Assembly (NCBI RefSeq): GCF_003589595.1
Contig: NW_020653774.1
Span: forward strand, 584,806-648,805
Direction: 5' to 3'
DNA from: Hyposmocoma kahamanoa
Lineage: Eukaryota; Arthropoda; Insecta; Lepidoptera; Cosmopterigidae
Length of the DNA: 64,000 nucleotides
Part shown: one piece after another, positions 10,251-22,688 of the stretch
Position numbering within the stretch: the first letter of the stretch is position 1
How the letters are laid out: each line of letters begins with the position of its first letter
Notes under the pieces: model-generated
What the model saw: the letters and a program-made list of their open reading frames with translations, nothing else
What the model was told of the DNA's origin: nothing
Databases searched by the model: none
Position numbers and translations under genes: made by a program

Positions 10251-11739
10251 ATAGCATTATCATTATTAATGTGTAAATATCGGTCACTGGAAGCTCTTAT
10301 CGCACACACGTTAAAGTGAATAGCAATTAGTATACATTTGTCGCTTTGCAAGTCGTGTTGGTGGAATCATAAAATGTGTATTAAAATTTTATTTCATTTT
10401 TATGTGATTACGCGATAGCTAGAGTGAGAGGAAGATATAAGCAAAGTAAGTCGGGTAATGGACCTATATATAGATCAAGGCATAGTATTAACCTCTGCGC
10501 ATAATTATAGGTACTGTAAGAAAGATGGATATGTTCTATAGTGAAATTACTTGGCTACATTTGCTATTTTTGTTCTCGTGATAGCTTCCAATTTAAGTGT
10601 GTTGTAGTACTATTTTGAAGTTGAAATAGCGTATTGAGTTACAGTATGGATGACTGGGCAAAAATGTGCAATATCTAAATAATTTTCTTATAGGTATTTT
10701 AGGCATTTGGACCTCATTTATTTAAAGAACTAATTAGAAAATATAGTATACCACCACTTATTAATTAAAAAATAAATAACTGTCAAATATTTTCGAATTA
10801 CAAAATACAGGTAATTGAAATACAAACACAAAATATGCATTTGTATTTCATATGCTTTCAATTATAAATAACTCAAATGCTGTCCAACCTTTTTTTCGTT
10901 TTATGTTGCTATAAGTTTATTATAATCCAATATTTTCTATGTAAGATTATGGGTGGGTCTATTTCATATGAAATGTACTAAGTAAATATGATTATTACGA
11001 AAGTTGCAACATTCAAATCTTATTAGGCTTTGAAAAGCCAAACTAGAAAATTTTTTGTAATATAAATAAATAAATAAATGTAAGTAATAGAGTTTTTCGG
11101 AGCCTGCTGTCTACAGGCAAACATTTGATCGATTAATTTTGTATGGTAACGTCACACCGACAACATCCGATAAATCAAATACAGAATGTTATATAATAAT
11201 TATATTATTCATTGAGTGAACTCATGAGCAAGAAGACTACTCGTATAATGTTGTATTATTATGTGTTATTTAAATACGAAAAACGTGCAAAACGCTCTGT
11301 TGAACTTTGGAGAACAGTATTGTAAATACATTGGCCAATGATAATAATTATTAATTGTTAAGAAACTCGAACCAGTGTCTGTTAGACCGGAGGAATTTTT
11401 CTTTGTGTAAATAATTATAACAAACTAGTGGAGTAATTAAAAAAAATTGATTGCAAATCACCATGGTACTCAATAATAAAGTCGAGTTCCGTGTTTAGGC
11501 CACAGGCTTTTCCGAGTGGCCTAAATAATAGCTACGAGATTTTTAGGCCTACGAGTAAATTAAAGTAATGAAACACTTACAGATTATTTTATTTATATTG
11601 TTTTTAAATAGTTGTTTTTTGCACAAGTAGTTACGTCTTTGTACATGTTATGTGATGTTTTGAGATATTATTAAAAAATAAGTTTAATTTGAATTATTTC
11701 ATAAATATAGTAACGTTATTCCTTCTAGGAACACTTTTG
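10251..11739. other. No supported gene
   Basis: Strongly AT-rich with short poly(A)- and AATAAATAAATA-like tracts (about 11066-11080). No ORF of note, RNA gene or recognisable repeat copy is seen. Confidence 0.4.
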
Positions 11740-11826
11740 ACTGCCTCCGTGGTTGAACAGTTACCATGCCTGACTGTCACGCAGAGGTCCCAGGTTCGAT
11801 TCCCGGGCCGGTGTAATTTGTGTTTG
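11740..11826 (+). mobile_element. tRNA-derived SINE (family A), tRNA head only
   Basis: CTGCCTCCGTGGTTGAACAG, ACCATGCCTGACTGTCACGC and GGTTCGATTCCCGGGCCG carry A- and B-box regions. The sequence then jumps to GTGTAATTTGTG and ends, so the body is deleted. Confidence 0.75.
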
Positions 11827-12458
11827 AAAAAGCAAACAAGCGCAATCAAATGCAATATTGAGTTGTATCACTATGGTCTCACACAAACAAAAAACCAGAC
11901 CACTGGCTTATTTTTACAAATACACAGAATAGGCCTATAAAAAAAATTGATTCTCATGAATATGCTAAAGACGGAAGTTATCGACGTGATGGTGTCGATA
12001 ATCACATATATGAAATGTAATTCCACCCTTGGCTAGACTGGATGTAGCAGAGATTTTTTTGCTAGTTTGTATGGCGCAAGACTACATATTTCATGGAGCA
12101 CTTGACGCGGTGAATTCGATAATGCAAATGAAAAGACATCAATTCGAAAGTAGAGTTTATTGTGCGATGGATTTTTTTGCTTGTACCTTGAGGGGATGCC
12201 CACCGACGATGCCTCCAGTCCTAATGCTCTAAGGTGGCGCGTTTAAGGAGACTCTTTTCATTAGCAATAATACGACGTTGTTTTTTTTAAACTCATTATA
12301 GCTCTTGAAAATCGGTTCAGTGGCTAGTATCATAGAATTTTGACTCGAAACTAAAAAGAGCCACTGTATGATGATGTTATAAAAAAATATATATGAAATG
12401 GACCTGTGAAATTATAATTATTGACAGACTAAAGTAAAGGAGTACAAAAAAATCAATA
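11827..12458. other. No supported gene
   Basis: A 67-codon ORF at 12029-12232 shows no domain. Nothing else can be assigned. Confidence 0.35.
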
Positions 12459-13138
12459 TTGCCTTGGACAATTATCATTATTCGATGCACTATTGATGCA
12501 TATTTTCATTCGTTGATGTCTTATGGCATCACACTGTGGGGTAATTCAACTGAGTCGATTAGGGTATTTATTCTTCAAAAACCTGCACTAAGAACAGTAG
12601 GCATAAAAAAGGGTCAGACCTGCAGAAACCTTTTTAAGAAATACAATATAATGACCATGTACTCACAATATATTTATGATATAATAGTTTATGCTCGTCA
12701 AAACTTGGCTACCTATGAGCGACGTACGGGCGGAGGCCGAGCGTTACGAAACGCGGGAACACTAAAATCCGTTGCCCACCGACCGTACTGAACTTGCAAC
12801 TAGAAATCCGCGGGTAATAGGTCCCCGATTCTACGAACATCTACCCACAGACCTGAAAAGTGTTAGAAACGATGAAACGTTTGGTACCAGACCAAAAAAC
12901 CTTTTATTGGATATTGAATTGTACAGTGTCGATGAGTTTCTTTTGAAACAATTTTAATTTTATTTTATTCGACAAGCAGTAGTTATACCACTTTATTTTA
13001 TATTCATTATTATTATTATAATTTTATTACTGACGATCATAGTTATCCCTTGACATTGTATTTCCAATTGTAATATTGTGACATTGATAACATGAAATAA
13101 ACGATTATATTCTATTCTATTCTATTCTATTCTATTCA
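12459..13138 (+). mobile_element. 5'-truncated LINE with frameshifted ORF2 C-terminus and TATTC tail
   Basis: One frame (12459-12791) reads LMSYGITLWGNSTESIRVFI, LQKPALRTVGIKKGQTCRNL and NIMTMYSQYIYDIIVYARQN. After a frameshift near 12775, 12772-12957 reads IGPRFYEHLPTDLKSV, the equivalent of the FYNKIP motif. This order is the post-RT C-terminus of CR1/Jockey-type ORF2. The 3' UTR ends with AATAAACGATT and a TATTC pentamer array at 13113-13137, the tandem short-repeat tail of this LINE group. Confidence 0.75.
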
Positions 13139-14862
13139 CTAAGAACTTAAAATTAATGTGCACCATTGCCTTTTGGTTTCCAATGTTTGTCTATTCGATT
13201 TCTATAAGAATTAGGTTTATGAGAATTACAATTTGATCAGCGTAAAGTACTTATAGTGGGAGTTAGGATATTGACTGGAACTCAATGAATCCACATGGAT
13301 GTTAGCCACGGCCACTTCCTCTTAATTATTGTTAAGGCCGGATTAAGGCAAAAGTCCGCCACGTTAACCTGTACCGGGTTCGATTCCCTAGTTTTATTTT
13401 CCCCGTGAGTGTGGAAAATCAAATAAAGAAATCCGAAAATTTAAATAATTATAATAATAAAAAAATAAATTCCAATTTAAAATTTTGAAATAAAAAAAAT
13501 GGTACGTAAAAAACGTCTGGTGAAAAATTACAATTAAGTTTATTACGTTACAATTTGAAATTTTGAAGTGCAATCTTTAAAATTCCTCAAAGCGTATGGT
13601 ACTATAGTTCACATTAACGATGTATATATCTATATAATCGTAGAAAGAGAATGCAACGTAACCTGCCATAGATTTAACCAATTTTGTTTTTGGTAAATCA
13701 TGGTTTTAATGTTTTGTAATCAGTTATTATTTAAAAATACGATATATTTGTTGAAGACAATATTTGAGTTAAATTTTTAATGGTGTTAAATTTGAAAAAC
13801 TATTTATACATCTAAATATTATATACTTTTCTGTTAGTCGACAAATATTTCAATGTCGGTTTAATGCTATTTCGTTTAGGTAATTTATATTTTACATTAA
13901 CAATAACAGACAGCTAAACATTGTTTAAAGTACTTTTGGTAACCAGAGTCTGCGCTGAACGTTCTGAAAATGGCTGGAATAATTTTCGGTTAAACGCAGT
14001 ACAAGTTACTTCAACATTTAACAGTGTTCACACACAGTTTAACATATGAGTGCTTACTAGGCGTATTCTACTTTGGTAAAACAGTTGGCGGTCGTCAGCT
14101 TGACTCGTCGTACAAAACCGTCAGGCGTTTTGTTTATGAACCTACGCGTTGTACGGCTGGATTGACGGATAAAATAGTCAAGCGTTATCTTAATTAAAAT
14201 TTAAATGAAAAAGTCGGTCGATGGTTCTAATCTGTGCATGACACGAAATTCTGGTTTTAATATCCAAGTTGTGAACATATGTAAATTTTTAGTAGCAATA
14301 CTTTTAAGCAAAAGAAAACATCGATACCAAAATTTTTATGTTCAAAAGGGCGCATTGTATTATGCCTCAATTAACCACAAGCCGATGGTAATCTTGTATG
14401 TACTCCTCGCCATTGTTGACTAGTCTTGTTTTGTATATAATAGTTATTTAGTTCTGTTGTAGGTAGGTTGAGAAATACAGAAAAAAACAAAGACTTTATT
14501 GAAACTTTACTGAGTCAAAGAACGATTTGCTACGCTGAAAGAAAAACTTAACTTATTTATAATAAGTATAATTTTTCGTCATAATTTTGAATAGTATCCA
14601 AACATTAGAAAGCTTAAAAAAGTGCAGCATTTATTATATTTATTCGCAAGAAAATAAGCCTTAAGGTTTCCTTGGAAGTTTCATTAGGCACTTCCGCACA
14701 GGAATGAAGCATATTGCGATGAATTCAAACTACGTTCGTTGCGGCCTCACCACGGACCCCTGTAACGTGATACCTGACATTTACAGCAATCGTATGAAAC
14801 TTAATATCTTTTAGGTCACAATTCTTCTTAGAAGAAGACATCTCTGCTTAGACTTGGTGTGG
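13139..14862. other. No supported gene; one isolated B-box-like site
   Basis: AT-rich. GGGTTCGATTCCC at 13377-13389 resembles a pol III B box, and CCCCGTGAGTGTGG follows it, but no A box or tRNA fold can be built. The ORF at 14205-14423 has no recognisable features. Confidence 0.35.
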
Positions 14863-16125
14863 TGTTTTTTATTTTTTATTTTTATCTATTTGGGATAACA
14901 ACAGCCATACTTAATACAATACTAACTTTAACATACGTTACATTTTGAATGGGCAAATTACAGTTATCCACTAAAATAATTACAGAAATAGACGTAAAAT
15001 ATTACTTAAGAGAGTAAAAACAAAATGTCAGTACATATTAATAATACAGTAATATATACATATAATTCATTAAACTTATATACACAACACTATTATGTAT
15101 TTAATATAGAAATATATAACGTCATACTACCATTTTGTAAGACTGCGAACCTTGAATATATTATGCAAATGACCAAATGATATTTGAGTACAGCTGACCA
15201 ATCATTTGATAGTTTTAGTTTAACGTTTGTTTTGAAGCAGGGTTTAGAATCTACGAAGGGGTCAATATGGCCAAATTGGCTATCATACGATCGAAGAATA
15301 CGCGTGAGAACAGCATTCTTGCCGTAGTTCGTGGAGTGGAAGGGGACTTGAAAAGGTGTCGTATGTCTAGTGCGACGTAAAGGTACCCGTAGTGATACGC
15401 TCTCCAGCAATTCTGGACAATTCGAACGTCCACGCACAATGTCATATAGAAGGCCCATGTCCAGCATGTCACGACGTTCTTCAAGAGTGAGGAGACCATA
15501 AGCGCGGCAGTCTTTGGTATAATTATTCGTAAAATGTTTACATTTGTAGTTAAGGTGTTTGATAATTTTTTTCTTAATATGTTCGATACGAGATTTATGC
15601 GTAGTGTACATGGGTGACCACACGGGACTTGCGTATTCCAATACACTTCACACATATGCAAAATAAACGACTTTCAGACCTAGTGGACATTTAAATGGCT
15701 GACACGTTCGCATTACGAAGCCTAGGTTACGGTAGGATCTATCAGTTACGTAATTAATGTGAGAGGTAAACTGCATTTTATCGTCTAGAAGAAGTCCCAG
15801 GTCACGCACCACCTTGACTCGCTCTATAATGGCGTTATTAAAAGTATACTGGAATAAAAATTGGGTTTTCCTTGCGAGTAAAACTAATGCACTTGCACTT
15901 TCCGACGCTGACTGTGATATTGTTATTTATGTAGTACGTAAAAATATTATTTAAGTCTCGTTGTAGAAGTTCACAGTCCGCAGCAGAACGCACCGGAAGA
16001 AAAATTTTGTTATCGTCAGCATACAGTAGATGGCGAGAATGCGTAATACAATTAGCAATATCCAATATACATGCGTTGCAAAATAGGGGACCGAGATGCG
16101 GTGCTTTTGGCAGTAGTATTAGTTA
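14863..16125 (-). mobile_element. 5'-truncated Jockey-type LINE, RT C-terminal half
   Basis: The minus strand encodes HSRHLLYADDNKIFLPVR (16065-15838), including the YADD catalytic box of reverse transcriptase. Further on are MEYASPVWSPMYTTHKSRIE, CRAYGLLTLEERRDMLDMGL, LYDIVRGRSNCPELL and SYDSQFGHIDPF (15641-15093). The order fits Jockey-clade ORF2. The ORF is broken by frameshifts (between 15838 and 15661, and overlapping frames at 15251-15641). The 3' end is an A-rich run complementary to 14863-14885. RT motifs before YADD are missing, so truncation is at about 16125. Confidence 0.8.
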
Positions 16126-16610
16126 CCAGCTATGCTTCGAAGCTCGTTCTACCTAAGAAATAGCAGAACTCTGCGATGAATTATTGATAAAATATAATAA
16201 ACAATAACATACTCGTATATCAATGCACCTTGCTCCCTCTTTCCTTATACTTCTGGCAAAGGAATGTTATACAGTATCTGTGTCTCCCAAAACTACAATT
16301 TGGAGCCATTGAAGGCTCGAATGAATAGGCTTTTGTCGATATTGTTGCCAAAAATATATCTACATGTTATAGATATTGCGGTGAGGTGGTAAATCTGTCT
16401 TAGTTCATATTGAAGTGGTTCTAGATGCTCTTCGGAAGCAGCATTTACATACAAATGCAAGGGAACAAATCTTTCTTAACAATTTTATTCATAATATACG
16501 TGTTTGCACACAGATGTGTCATTATTGTGACCTCTCACCTTAATAAAAGTTGCTATAGAGCCTTTTGTTAATGAAATTATAAAAAAATATGGTGGTTTAC
16601 ATTAATACCT
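16126..16610. other. No supported gene
   Basis: Unremarkable AT-rich sequence; no ORF or repeat copy can be named. Confidence 0.35.
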
Positions 16611-16912
16611 ATTTTTTTAACCAACTCCAAAAAAGTGCGAGGTGCTCAATTCGACTACATAATTTTTTTGTGTACACATACAAAAACGCGAGATTACGCG
16701 TTACGCCATTGCTTATTGGCATTTGTGAACAGATTTTGATTATTGTTTACTTCTTGGAAAGAGTGTACCTCAGTAATGGTCCTATTTAAATTTGAAGAAA
16801 TTATTACACCAAAAAGGGAATGAATCCGGTTTCGCCCCTTTTCCGGTAACCGATTCCAGTAAAACTTGGCAAATAGATGTAATTCCACGAATTTTTAATG
16901 TCGTTTTCACTT
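16611..16912 (+). mobile_element. TTAACCGACTTC-family MITE, diverged
   Basis: TTTTTTTAACCAACTCCAAAA, GAGGTGCTCAATTCGACTAC, TTTGTGAACAGATTTTGATT, GGAAAGAGTGTACCTCAGTA, GAATGAATCCGGTTTCGC and TTCCGGTAACCGATTCCAGT follow the family order. The 5' half contains extra sequence around 16660-16720. Confidence 0.7.
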
Positions 16913-17512
16913 ACAAAAGTTGTGAATTTTTACATTTTATTTTTAATTTACTAAAGAACATTCCAATTTACGCTATATACGTTTTACAAAATGTCTTATT
17001 TGTGTATACGTAAAATGTGAATTTTTATTTAATCAAATCGAATAGTTAAAAGTAAATTAAAACATATTAGTTAGTACTGCACCCTTATGCTTGCTTAGGA
17101 TTTTGCTTCACAAATGAATAAGTATCTTTGTTGTTAATAAGTTAGAAGTCCAAGATTGATTATTAATCCGATAAAGGAGTTGTCCAGACGATATATGTAT
17201 TTTTGCTATTGTAGTGCTTCTATACGAGGAAAGTGTCAGTCAATAGGTACAACAGCGGTTTTGCATACTATCGCATTACCATTACAATAGTGTTGTAATT
17301 CAAAATGTGTGAATGAAGATTATACTATTAATCAACGTAAAATTTGATTCTCTGCACGTCAACAAAACCCTAGATACAATATTGTAAGTCGTTAGAATAT
17401 TCTTCTTCTTAGTGTGCCGTTTCTCTATGAAGGTTGGTGACCATAATGGCTATTCTCATTTTTGAAGCTGCTGCACGAAAGAGGGAACAAGTGCGAAGAT
17501 GGAACCGGTCTC
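16913..17512. other. No supported gene
   Basis: No recognisable gene or repeat beyond AT-rich tracts. Confidence 0.35.
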
Positions 17513-17905
17513 TCAAATTCAAATTCAAATTCAAAATAATCTTTATTTCATAGGTAAGCATTATTACACTTGAAATCGTCACAATGGTTAAACTCTACCG
17601 CTCATTCGTAAGGCAGATCCCTTGAGAAGAATGAGCAAGAAACTCTAGGGGTTGCTTGCTCTTTGTTAATAACATTTACAATTTTTTTTTTTTATTTGAA
17701 ACATCAGAGATCGAGACTACCTCCATGAGCTAAACGGGTTACTACCACGGATTTTTGTCATCCAAGTACGCAGAAGTTGTATAATAACCTTTAGTATAAA
17801 GTTTTTGTTTCACTATAGTTTTAAACCTCGTGAAAGGCAAATTTTGTATATCAACCGGAATCTTGTTATAGAAGCGTATACATTGCATTGTCTCAGATTC
17901 TTTAA
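17513..17905 (-). mobile_element. CR1/Zenon-like LINE 3' end with AAATTC tail
   Basis: A (CAAATT)n tail at 17513-17535 precedes CTTTATTTCATAGGTAAGCA, GTCAC and GAATGAGCAAGAAACTCTAG. The coding end on the minus strand includes VYASITRFRLIYKICLSRGL (17813-17880), degenerate for the FYNKIPVDIQNLP signature. It closely matches the copy at 5122-5500. Confidence 0.75.
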
Positions 17906-18949
17906 CCACGAGGTTTTCCTTCTGGCACGACTACGCTTTCCTTGGATTTTTCCCTTCATTATCAGTTGAAAAATGCGGTATCTATTACCCCTCATTACGT
18001 CGTAATAGATATCTACTTAATTCAAAATTACGCAAACTTTTTGAGAGTGACGCGAGTTTTTCCTGAATTTTTAAAATATATTTGGCAAGTAGGAAACTTT
18101 TTTCATGTCTGTGATAATATTTGACCTGTACATGAATCATTCATCAATTCTTAAAAAATACACTTTTAGAGTTAATACACTATTGTATTTTTGATTTCCC
18201 TAGTTTTACTTTGATTTTAGCTTTGTGGCGGACATTACCGTCAGTCGTATTCTTATGACGTATAAGTTCATTCAGTAAAAGTAATTTGTGCAAGTCAAGA
18301 ACTTATTTAAAAAAAATACCCTGATACACATAAACCGTAACAGAATAAAGATAAAAGAACGCGACGTTGGAAGGATAAGTTTTCTACGTACAGCTGAATA
18401 AGCACATGTTACAATAACTTATGTTATCTCTACATAAATATTTACTTAGTCAGGTTATCTGGTTGACATATGCGTGTATGATAATATTGCTCCTGTGACA
18501 ATTGTTATTTCTTATGCAATGCTGCAAAGTTGTTGTTTGGCCCGAGTGCTTGTATTGAAACTTGAGCGTAGCGAGGGTTTTAAGTCACGAGACGCAACAC
18601 AACTTTGCTGCCGAGCAAAACACATAACTTTTCACCTCACTATACCGAGGAAAATGGTAGATGGAAAACGGTTGAACTAAAAACATCAGATTTAAATCAA
18701 AAGAAAATGTTTACCTTTGGATGCGATCTGAATGTACACCTCATCAATTTTTATTCTTGCTTGTATTTATAATTTTTTGTGAATTATTTTAGTTCTACGA
18801 CGAACTAAAATAATATAATAAGCACAATTAGTTATCATTATCAAAGTAATGCGAACAATAATAAGAATAAAATGTACCAACGGATTTATATTACATAAAT
18901 AAGTAATGTACAACAAATCGTGTAGTTGAACGCGTCATCTTAGTAGCAG
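17906..18949. other. No supported gene; one perfect 13-bp inverted repeat
   Basis: 18783-18795 (ATTATTTTAGTTC) pairs exactly with 18802-18814 around a 6-nt loop. ORFs at 17942-18124 and 18474-18680 have no recognisable features. Confidence 0.4.
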
Positions 18950-19175
18950 TTTTTTCTATTTCCTATTTCCAGTAATGTGAGCATTACTGCGATCGGGTTT
19001 TGCAGGATAAGAAGGGTGCTGGTGAAATTGCAGGCACTTGGGACTTGTCAACTTATGTCGTAGGGTGACGGGCGCAGCGTTAGTGCCCCTCAGATCTTTG
19101 CAATTTTTATTCGGCGTGTAGCTTACCGTCAGGCGCACGACTAGTTCGTCCCGTCACTTCATACTATAAAAAAAA
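18950..19175 (+). mobile_element. GCAGTAG-family interspersed repeat, 5'-truncated
   Basis: From CCAGTAATGTGAGCATTACT it passes GGTGCTGGTGAAATTGCAGG, GACGGGCGCAG, GCTTACCGTCAGGCGCACGA and CCCGTCACTT to an A-run. A stretch holding GCTCTGAGTGGCAC is deleted. It lies about 770 bp upstream of the GMC start. Confidence 0.75.
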
Positions 19176-19941
19176 TATATATTTTTTCTTTCATCGAAAG
19201 ATAAAGTTGGGTGCACCACAGACCACCGACAAGTTCGAATTTCAAAAACCTTTTCCACTCTAGCGTGCAAAAAACACTTGCGCGTAGATTTCTAATGAGA
19301 AAGAAAGCCTTTCTGAGGTAGTGAAATGAAAATATAATTTATTGCTTGTTTTCACAACACGCGTTTCCAATGAATATTAAGTTCATACACAACATGCCGC
19401 TGGTGTAATCATAAACACAAATATTGAAGATCAACATCGTGGGGAAGCAGAATCGGGAGTTTGTAAAAAAAAACCACAATAAATCTTTGAATGATTTTAA
19501 AGCGAGAAACTTTCTAAGATAAATCCTAAATTGTTTTTAGTTCTTCTACAATCTGTAATCTTGTAAATCAAATTTACAAGTTTTTAATTAAAAATAAAAC
19601 ATGACAATGCCTACAAGTCAAACATCTTTTTACATACATACTTTGTACGAAGTTATCTTCACACATTTGATTAGCGTGCTTGATTATGATCTAACACTCT
19701 TGTCAGTGAAAATCGTACCAAAAAATAGAAAGTATTTGGTTTGAAACAGAACATAATATTTTGTAGTGAGGTGCTCTCAAAATGGGTTTGGAGTCCACTG
19801 ACCAACAAACTTTTTCAATTGGGATTACCGAAGACCATTTCATGTGATCAAACCAAATTCTTCACTACGCCTAAACTGGGATAATATAGCAACCTTATCT
19901 ACACGATGCACTGACACAAAATTAACAACTCTTCCAGAACT
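19176..19941. other. Upstream region of the GMC gene; no clear promoter element
   Basis: AT-rich. A TCAGT initiator-like site occurs at about 19703 without a convincing TATA box upstream. ATGGGTTTGGAG at 19781 is not followed by a sustained ORF. A 9-bp inverted repeat (CTTGTAAAT...ATTTACAAG) is at about 19560. Confidence 0.35.
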
Positions 19942-22161
19942 ATGACGTGTCTGGACCACCCTTGTCCAGCTTTCAGTGAAGGTGTAGCTGGGACAGCTTT
20001 CGCAAACGTTGTCACTCACCTTCTTGCTGCCCAGTGCTTGCTCACTGAACCATGGCCGCAGGACAGTCTGGATAGAGTATCTTGTAAGTAATAGTAAAGC
20101 TAATCGTGTAGTAATGTTCATGAAAAAGATCATTAGCACAGTTTCATAATACATTAGTTAGGTACAGAATTCAATTTATCGTTTCTAGCTGGAGAGTCCT
20201 TCGACTTCATAATTGTCGGCGCGGGTACAGCAGGTTCCCTATTAGCGAATCGGTTGTCGCAGGTTGAAGACTGGAAGGTATTGGTGATCGAGGCTGGAGA
20301 TAACCCACCTGTGGAGAGCATTGTAAGTGGCTTGTTAAAGAGCTTACAAGATCGAGACTTCAATCATTGATTACTTTGGAGCCTAACGTTGATGATTACT
20401 GACAGACTTTTCAAGATCGTACGAATATTATCGCGGAATCGTATATAAATGCTTTGAAATATTCTATACTAATATCTAAATACTATAATAATTAGTCATT
20501 GACTTAATGGCTTAAATTTATTCGAGCAATTATTTATTAACCTTTTATTTACCTTTCAGATACCAAACTTTTCGGGAGCAACACATCGGAGTATACATGC
20601 TTGGCAGTACTATACGGAAAAAGACGAGAAGACAAATAGAGGTTGCGTTGATGAAAGGTCCTTTTGGCCTCGAGGAAGAACTCTCGGAGGTACTGGATCC
20701 ATTAACGGCCTTCTCCATATGAGAGGAAGTCCAAGAGACTACAAATCTTGGCATCAAAAAAATGGCGACGGTTGGGACTGGCTTAGTTTAAAGAAATACT
20801 TTATGAAGAGTGAAAAGATGATAGACCCGTTCATTCTTAACAACCCTGATTTGATCAAAGACCATGGTACCAGTGGAGAATTCATTGTAGATCAACTTAA
20901 CTTTACTCACGTTGGCGTAGCCGAGATGCTAACAGAGGCTTATAAAGAAATGGGATTAAAGTTTTTGGACGATTTGAATGGGGAGACTCAGATGGGAGTA
21001 GGAAAAGTAAGAGGAGGTAATCATAACGGCCGTAGAGTAAGCACAGCTACTGCTTTCTTGAATCCTGTAAGAGAAAGAAAAAATTTGTATGTTTTGAAGA
21101 CTGCATATGTTAAAACTTTAGTGATAGATGAGCAAAAAAGAATCACAGGCGTTAGAGTGATCACAAAATCTGATGCTGATGCAGTTTTTTATGCTACAAA
21201 AGATGTCATTGTTAGTGCCGGAACGGTAAACACACCTATGTTGCTAATGATTTCTGGCATTGGTCCTAATAAGCAGTTAAAACAATTAGGTATCGATGTA
21301 ATAGCTGATCTGCCTGTTGGGAGAAATCTACAAGACCATGTCAGAATACCAATTCCAGTAACTATAAATACTGGAGCTAAACCGAAAGATGACTTACATT
21401 GGTTAAAAGCCACTGCCGAGTATTTATTAGAGCAAAAAGGACCTCATGCTACTAATTATGACCAACCGAATATAAATGCTTTTTTATCCGTGCCCGATGG
21501 TAAAACGTTACCCGATGTTCAAGTCGACCATAATTATTTTGTACCAAACACTTCATATGTTTACCAAATGTGTACGAATGTAATGTCTTTTAAAGATGAG
21601 ATTTGTAAACAATTTGCAAACATGAATGAAGACAAAGAAATGATTATTTTCTACGTGTCTTTATGCAGACCGTATTCAAAGGGCAGGATTGAATTGCGAG
21701 GCAAATCTGGAATAGGGAATCCAAAGATCTATTCAAAATACTTTAGCGATAAGAGAGATATGGAAACATTCATTAAAAGCGTGAAAAGAGTTATGGAGAT
21801 CGTTGATACTCCGACGTTTAAAAAAGTTGATGGGGCAATTAAAAGAATATATTACGAAGGCTGTGATGACACTGACTTTGGTAGCATTGAATATTGGGAA
21901 TGTATGGCTAGAACTGTAACTTACAACGTTTATCATCCTGTAGGAACGGCAAAAATGGGAAAACCTGAAGACCCCACTTCAGTAGTCGATAGTAAATTAA
22001 AAGTAATAGGAGTACAAGGCCTTAGAGTGGTTGATGCTAGTGTGATGCCGACCATTCCGAGTGTAAATACAAATGCTGCTGTTATGATGATTGCGGAACG
22101 AGCTGCAGATTTTATTAAAGAGGAATATGACGTATTGTATAATAAAAAGGATGAGCTTTGA
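19942..22161 (+). CDS. GMC-family FAD oxidoreductase (glucose dehydrogenase-like), 3 exons, ends in KDEL
   Basis: Coding exons are 19942-20083, 20189-20322 and 20560-22161, with GT-AG introns of 105 and 237 bp. Intron 1 splits a Ser codon and intron 2 falls between codons; the joined product is 625 aa, a usual length for insect GMC enzymes. Residues 14-34 are hydrophobic and fit a signal peptide. The FAD-binding GAGTAG motif is at 58-63, GMC signature 1 ([14 protein letters not shown]) near 135-148 and signature 2 ([18 protein letters not shown]) at 311-328. The C-terminal active-site pair is His551 ([10 protein letters not shown]) and Asn595 (VNTNAA, where relatives usually have GNTNAP). The family oxidises alcohols or sugars with FAD; the substrate cannot be read here. 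The protein ends NKKDEL, an ER-retrieval signal that is unusual for this normally secreted group. The start was chosen because an in-frame stop lies at 19912 and MTCLDHPCP resembles lepidopteran GMC N-termini. A non-coding leader exon ending near 19936 is possible. No frameshift or internal stop is seen. Confidence 0.93.
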
Positions 22162-22199
22162 TGACTTTTTTCATTTATAAAAGTTTTTTGTGCTGTTAT

Positions 22200-22628
22200 T
22201 TTTAACCGACTTCAAAAAAGGAGGAGGTTCTTAATTCAACCGTATGTTTTTTTGTATGTATGTTACGCGATAACTCCGGTATTTGTAAACCGATTTTGAT
22301 GATTTTTTTTGTTGGTCTCATTTAATTTTGAAGAAACTCATCCACCTCTAAGGGTGGCTGTTCACGAATGAAGATTCATTTTTATAAATAGTGCAATTAT
22401 TTTAATAGTTGATTTTGCTATTCTCCAATTCAAGGCGTTTTTCTCTCTCAATATACTTTGAGTAGTGAGAACCGATTTTTATTATTTTCTGTGTCAAGTC
22501 CCGTGTAGTAGCGAACTAGGGGATGAATCCGGGTTTGTGCACTTTCCGGTAACCGATTTTAATAAAACTTGGTAATTATATGTACTTCCACGTACTTTTG
22601 AGGTCGGTTATTTTAGTACTCTGTACTG
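22200..22628 (+). mobile_element. MITE-like repeat (TTAACCGACTTC family), near full length
   Basis: It begins with TTAACCGACTTCAAAAAAGG and runs through GATAACTCCGG, AACCGATTTTGATGAT, GTTGG, CTAGGGGATGAATCC and TTTCCGGTAACCGATT to GAGGTCGGTTATT. The start (AACCGACTTC) and the end (GAGGTCGGTT) are loosely inverted. This is the longest copy of the family here, and starts 38 bp after the GMC stop, so it probably lies in the 3' UTR or just beyond. It has no coding capacity. Confidence 0.75.
22561..22566 (+). terminator. First AATAAA after the GMC stop, inside a MITE
   Basis: Reading on from the GMC stop codon, this is the first canonical AATAAA; only TATAAA-like variants occur earlier. It sits in the 3' part of the MITE copy at 22200-22628. 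That the MITE supplies the poly(A) signal is an inference. Confidence 0.4.
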
Positions 22629-22688
22629 AGATTATTTGTAGTTAACATTTAAAGTCTTTAGTAAATAGATTCGAGATAAGCATCAGAT

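Noticed and set aside
19840..20154. 104-codon minus-strand ORF over GMC exon 1
   Set aside because: Antisense shadow of the coding exon; the + strand reading has conserved GMC wording and splice sites.
21189..21413. Minus-strand ORFs inside the GMC and orphan genes (also 21733-21936, 23939-24175)
   Set aside because: Shadows of the real coding strand, with no motifs.
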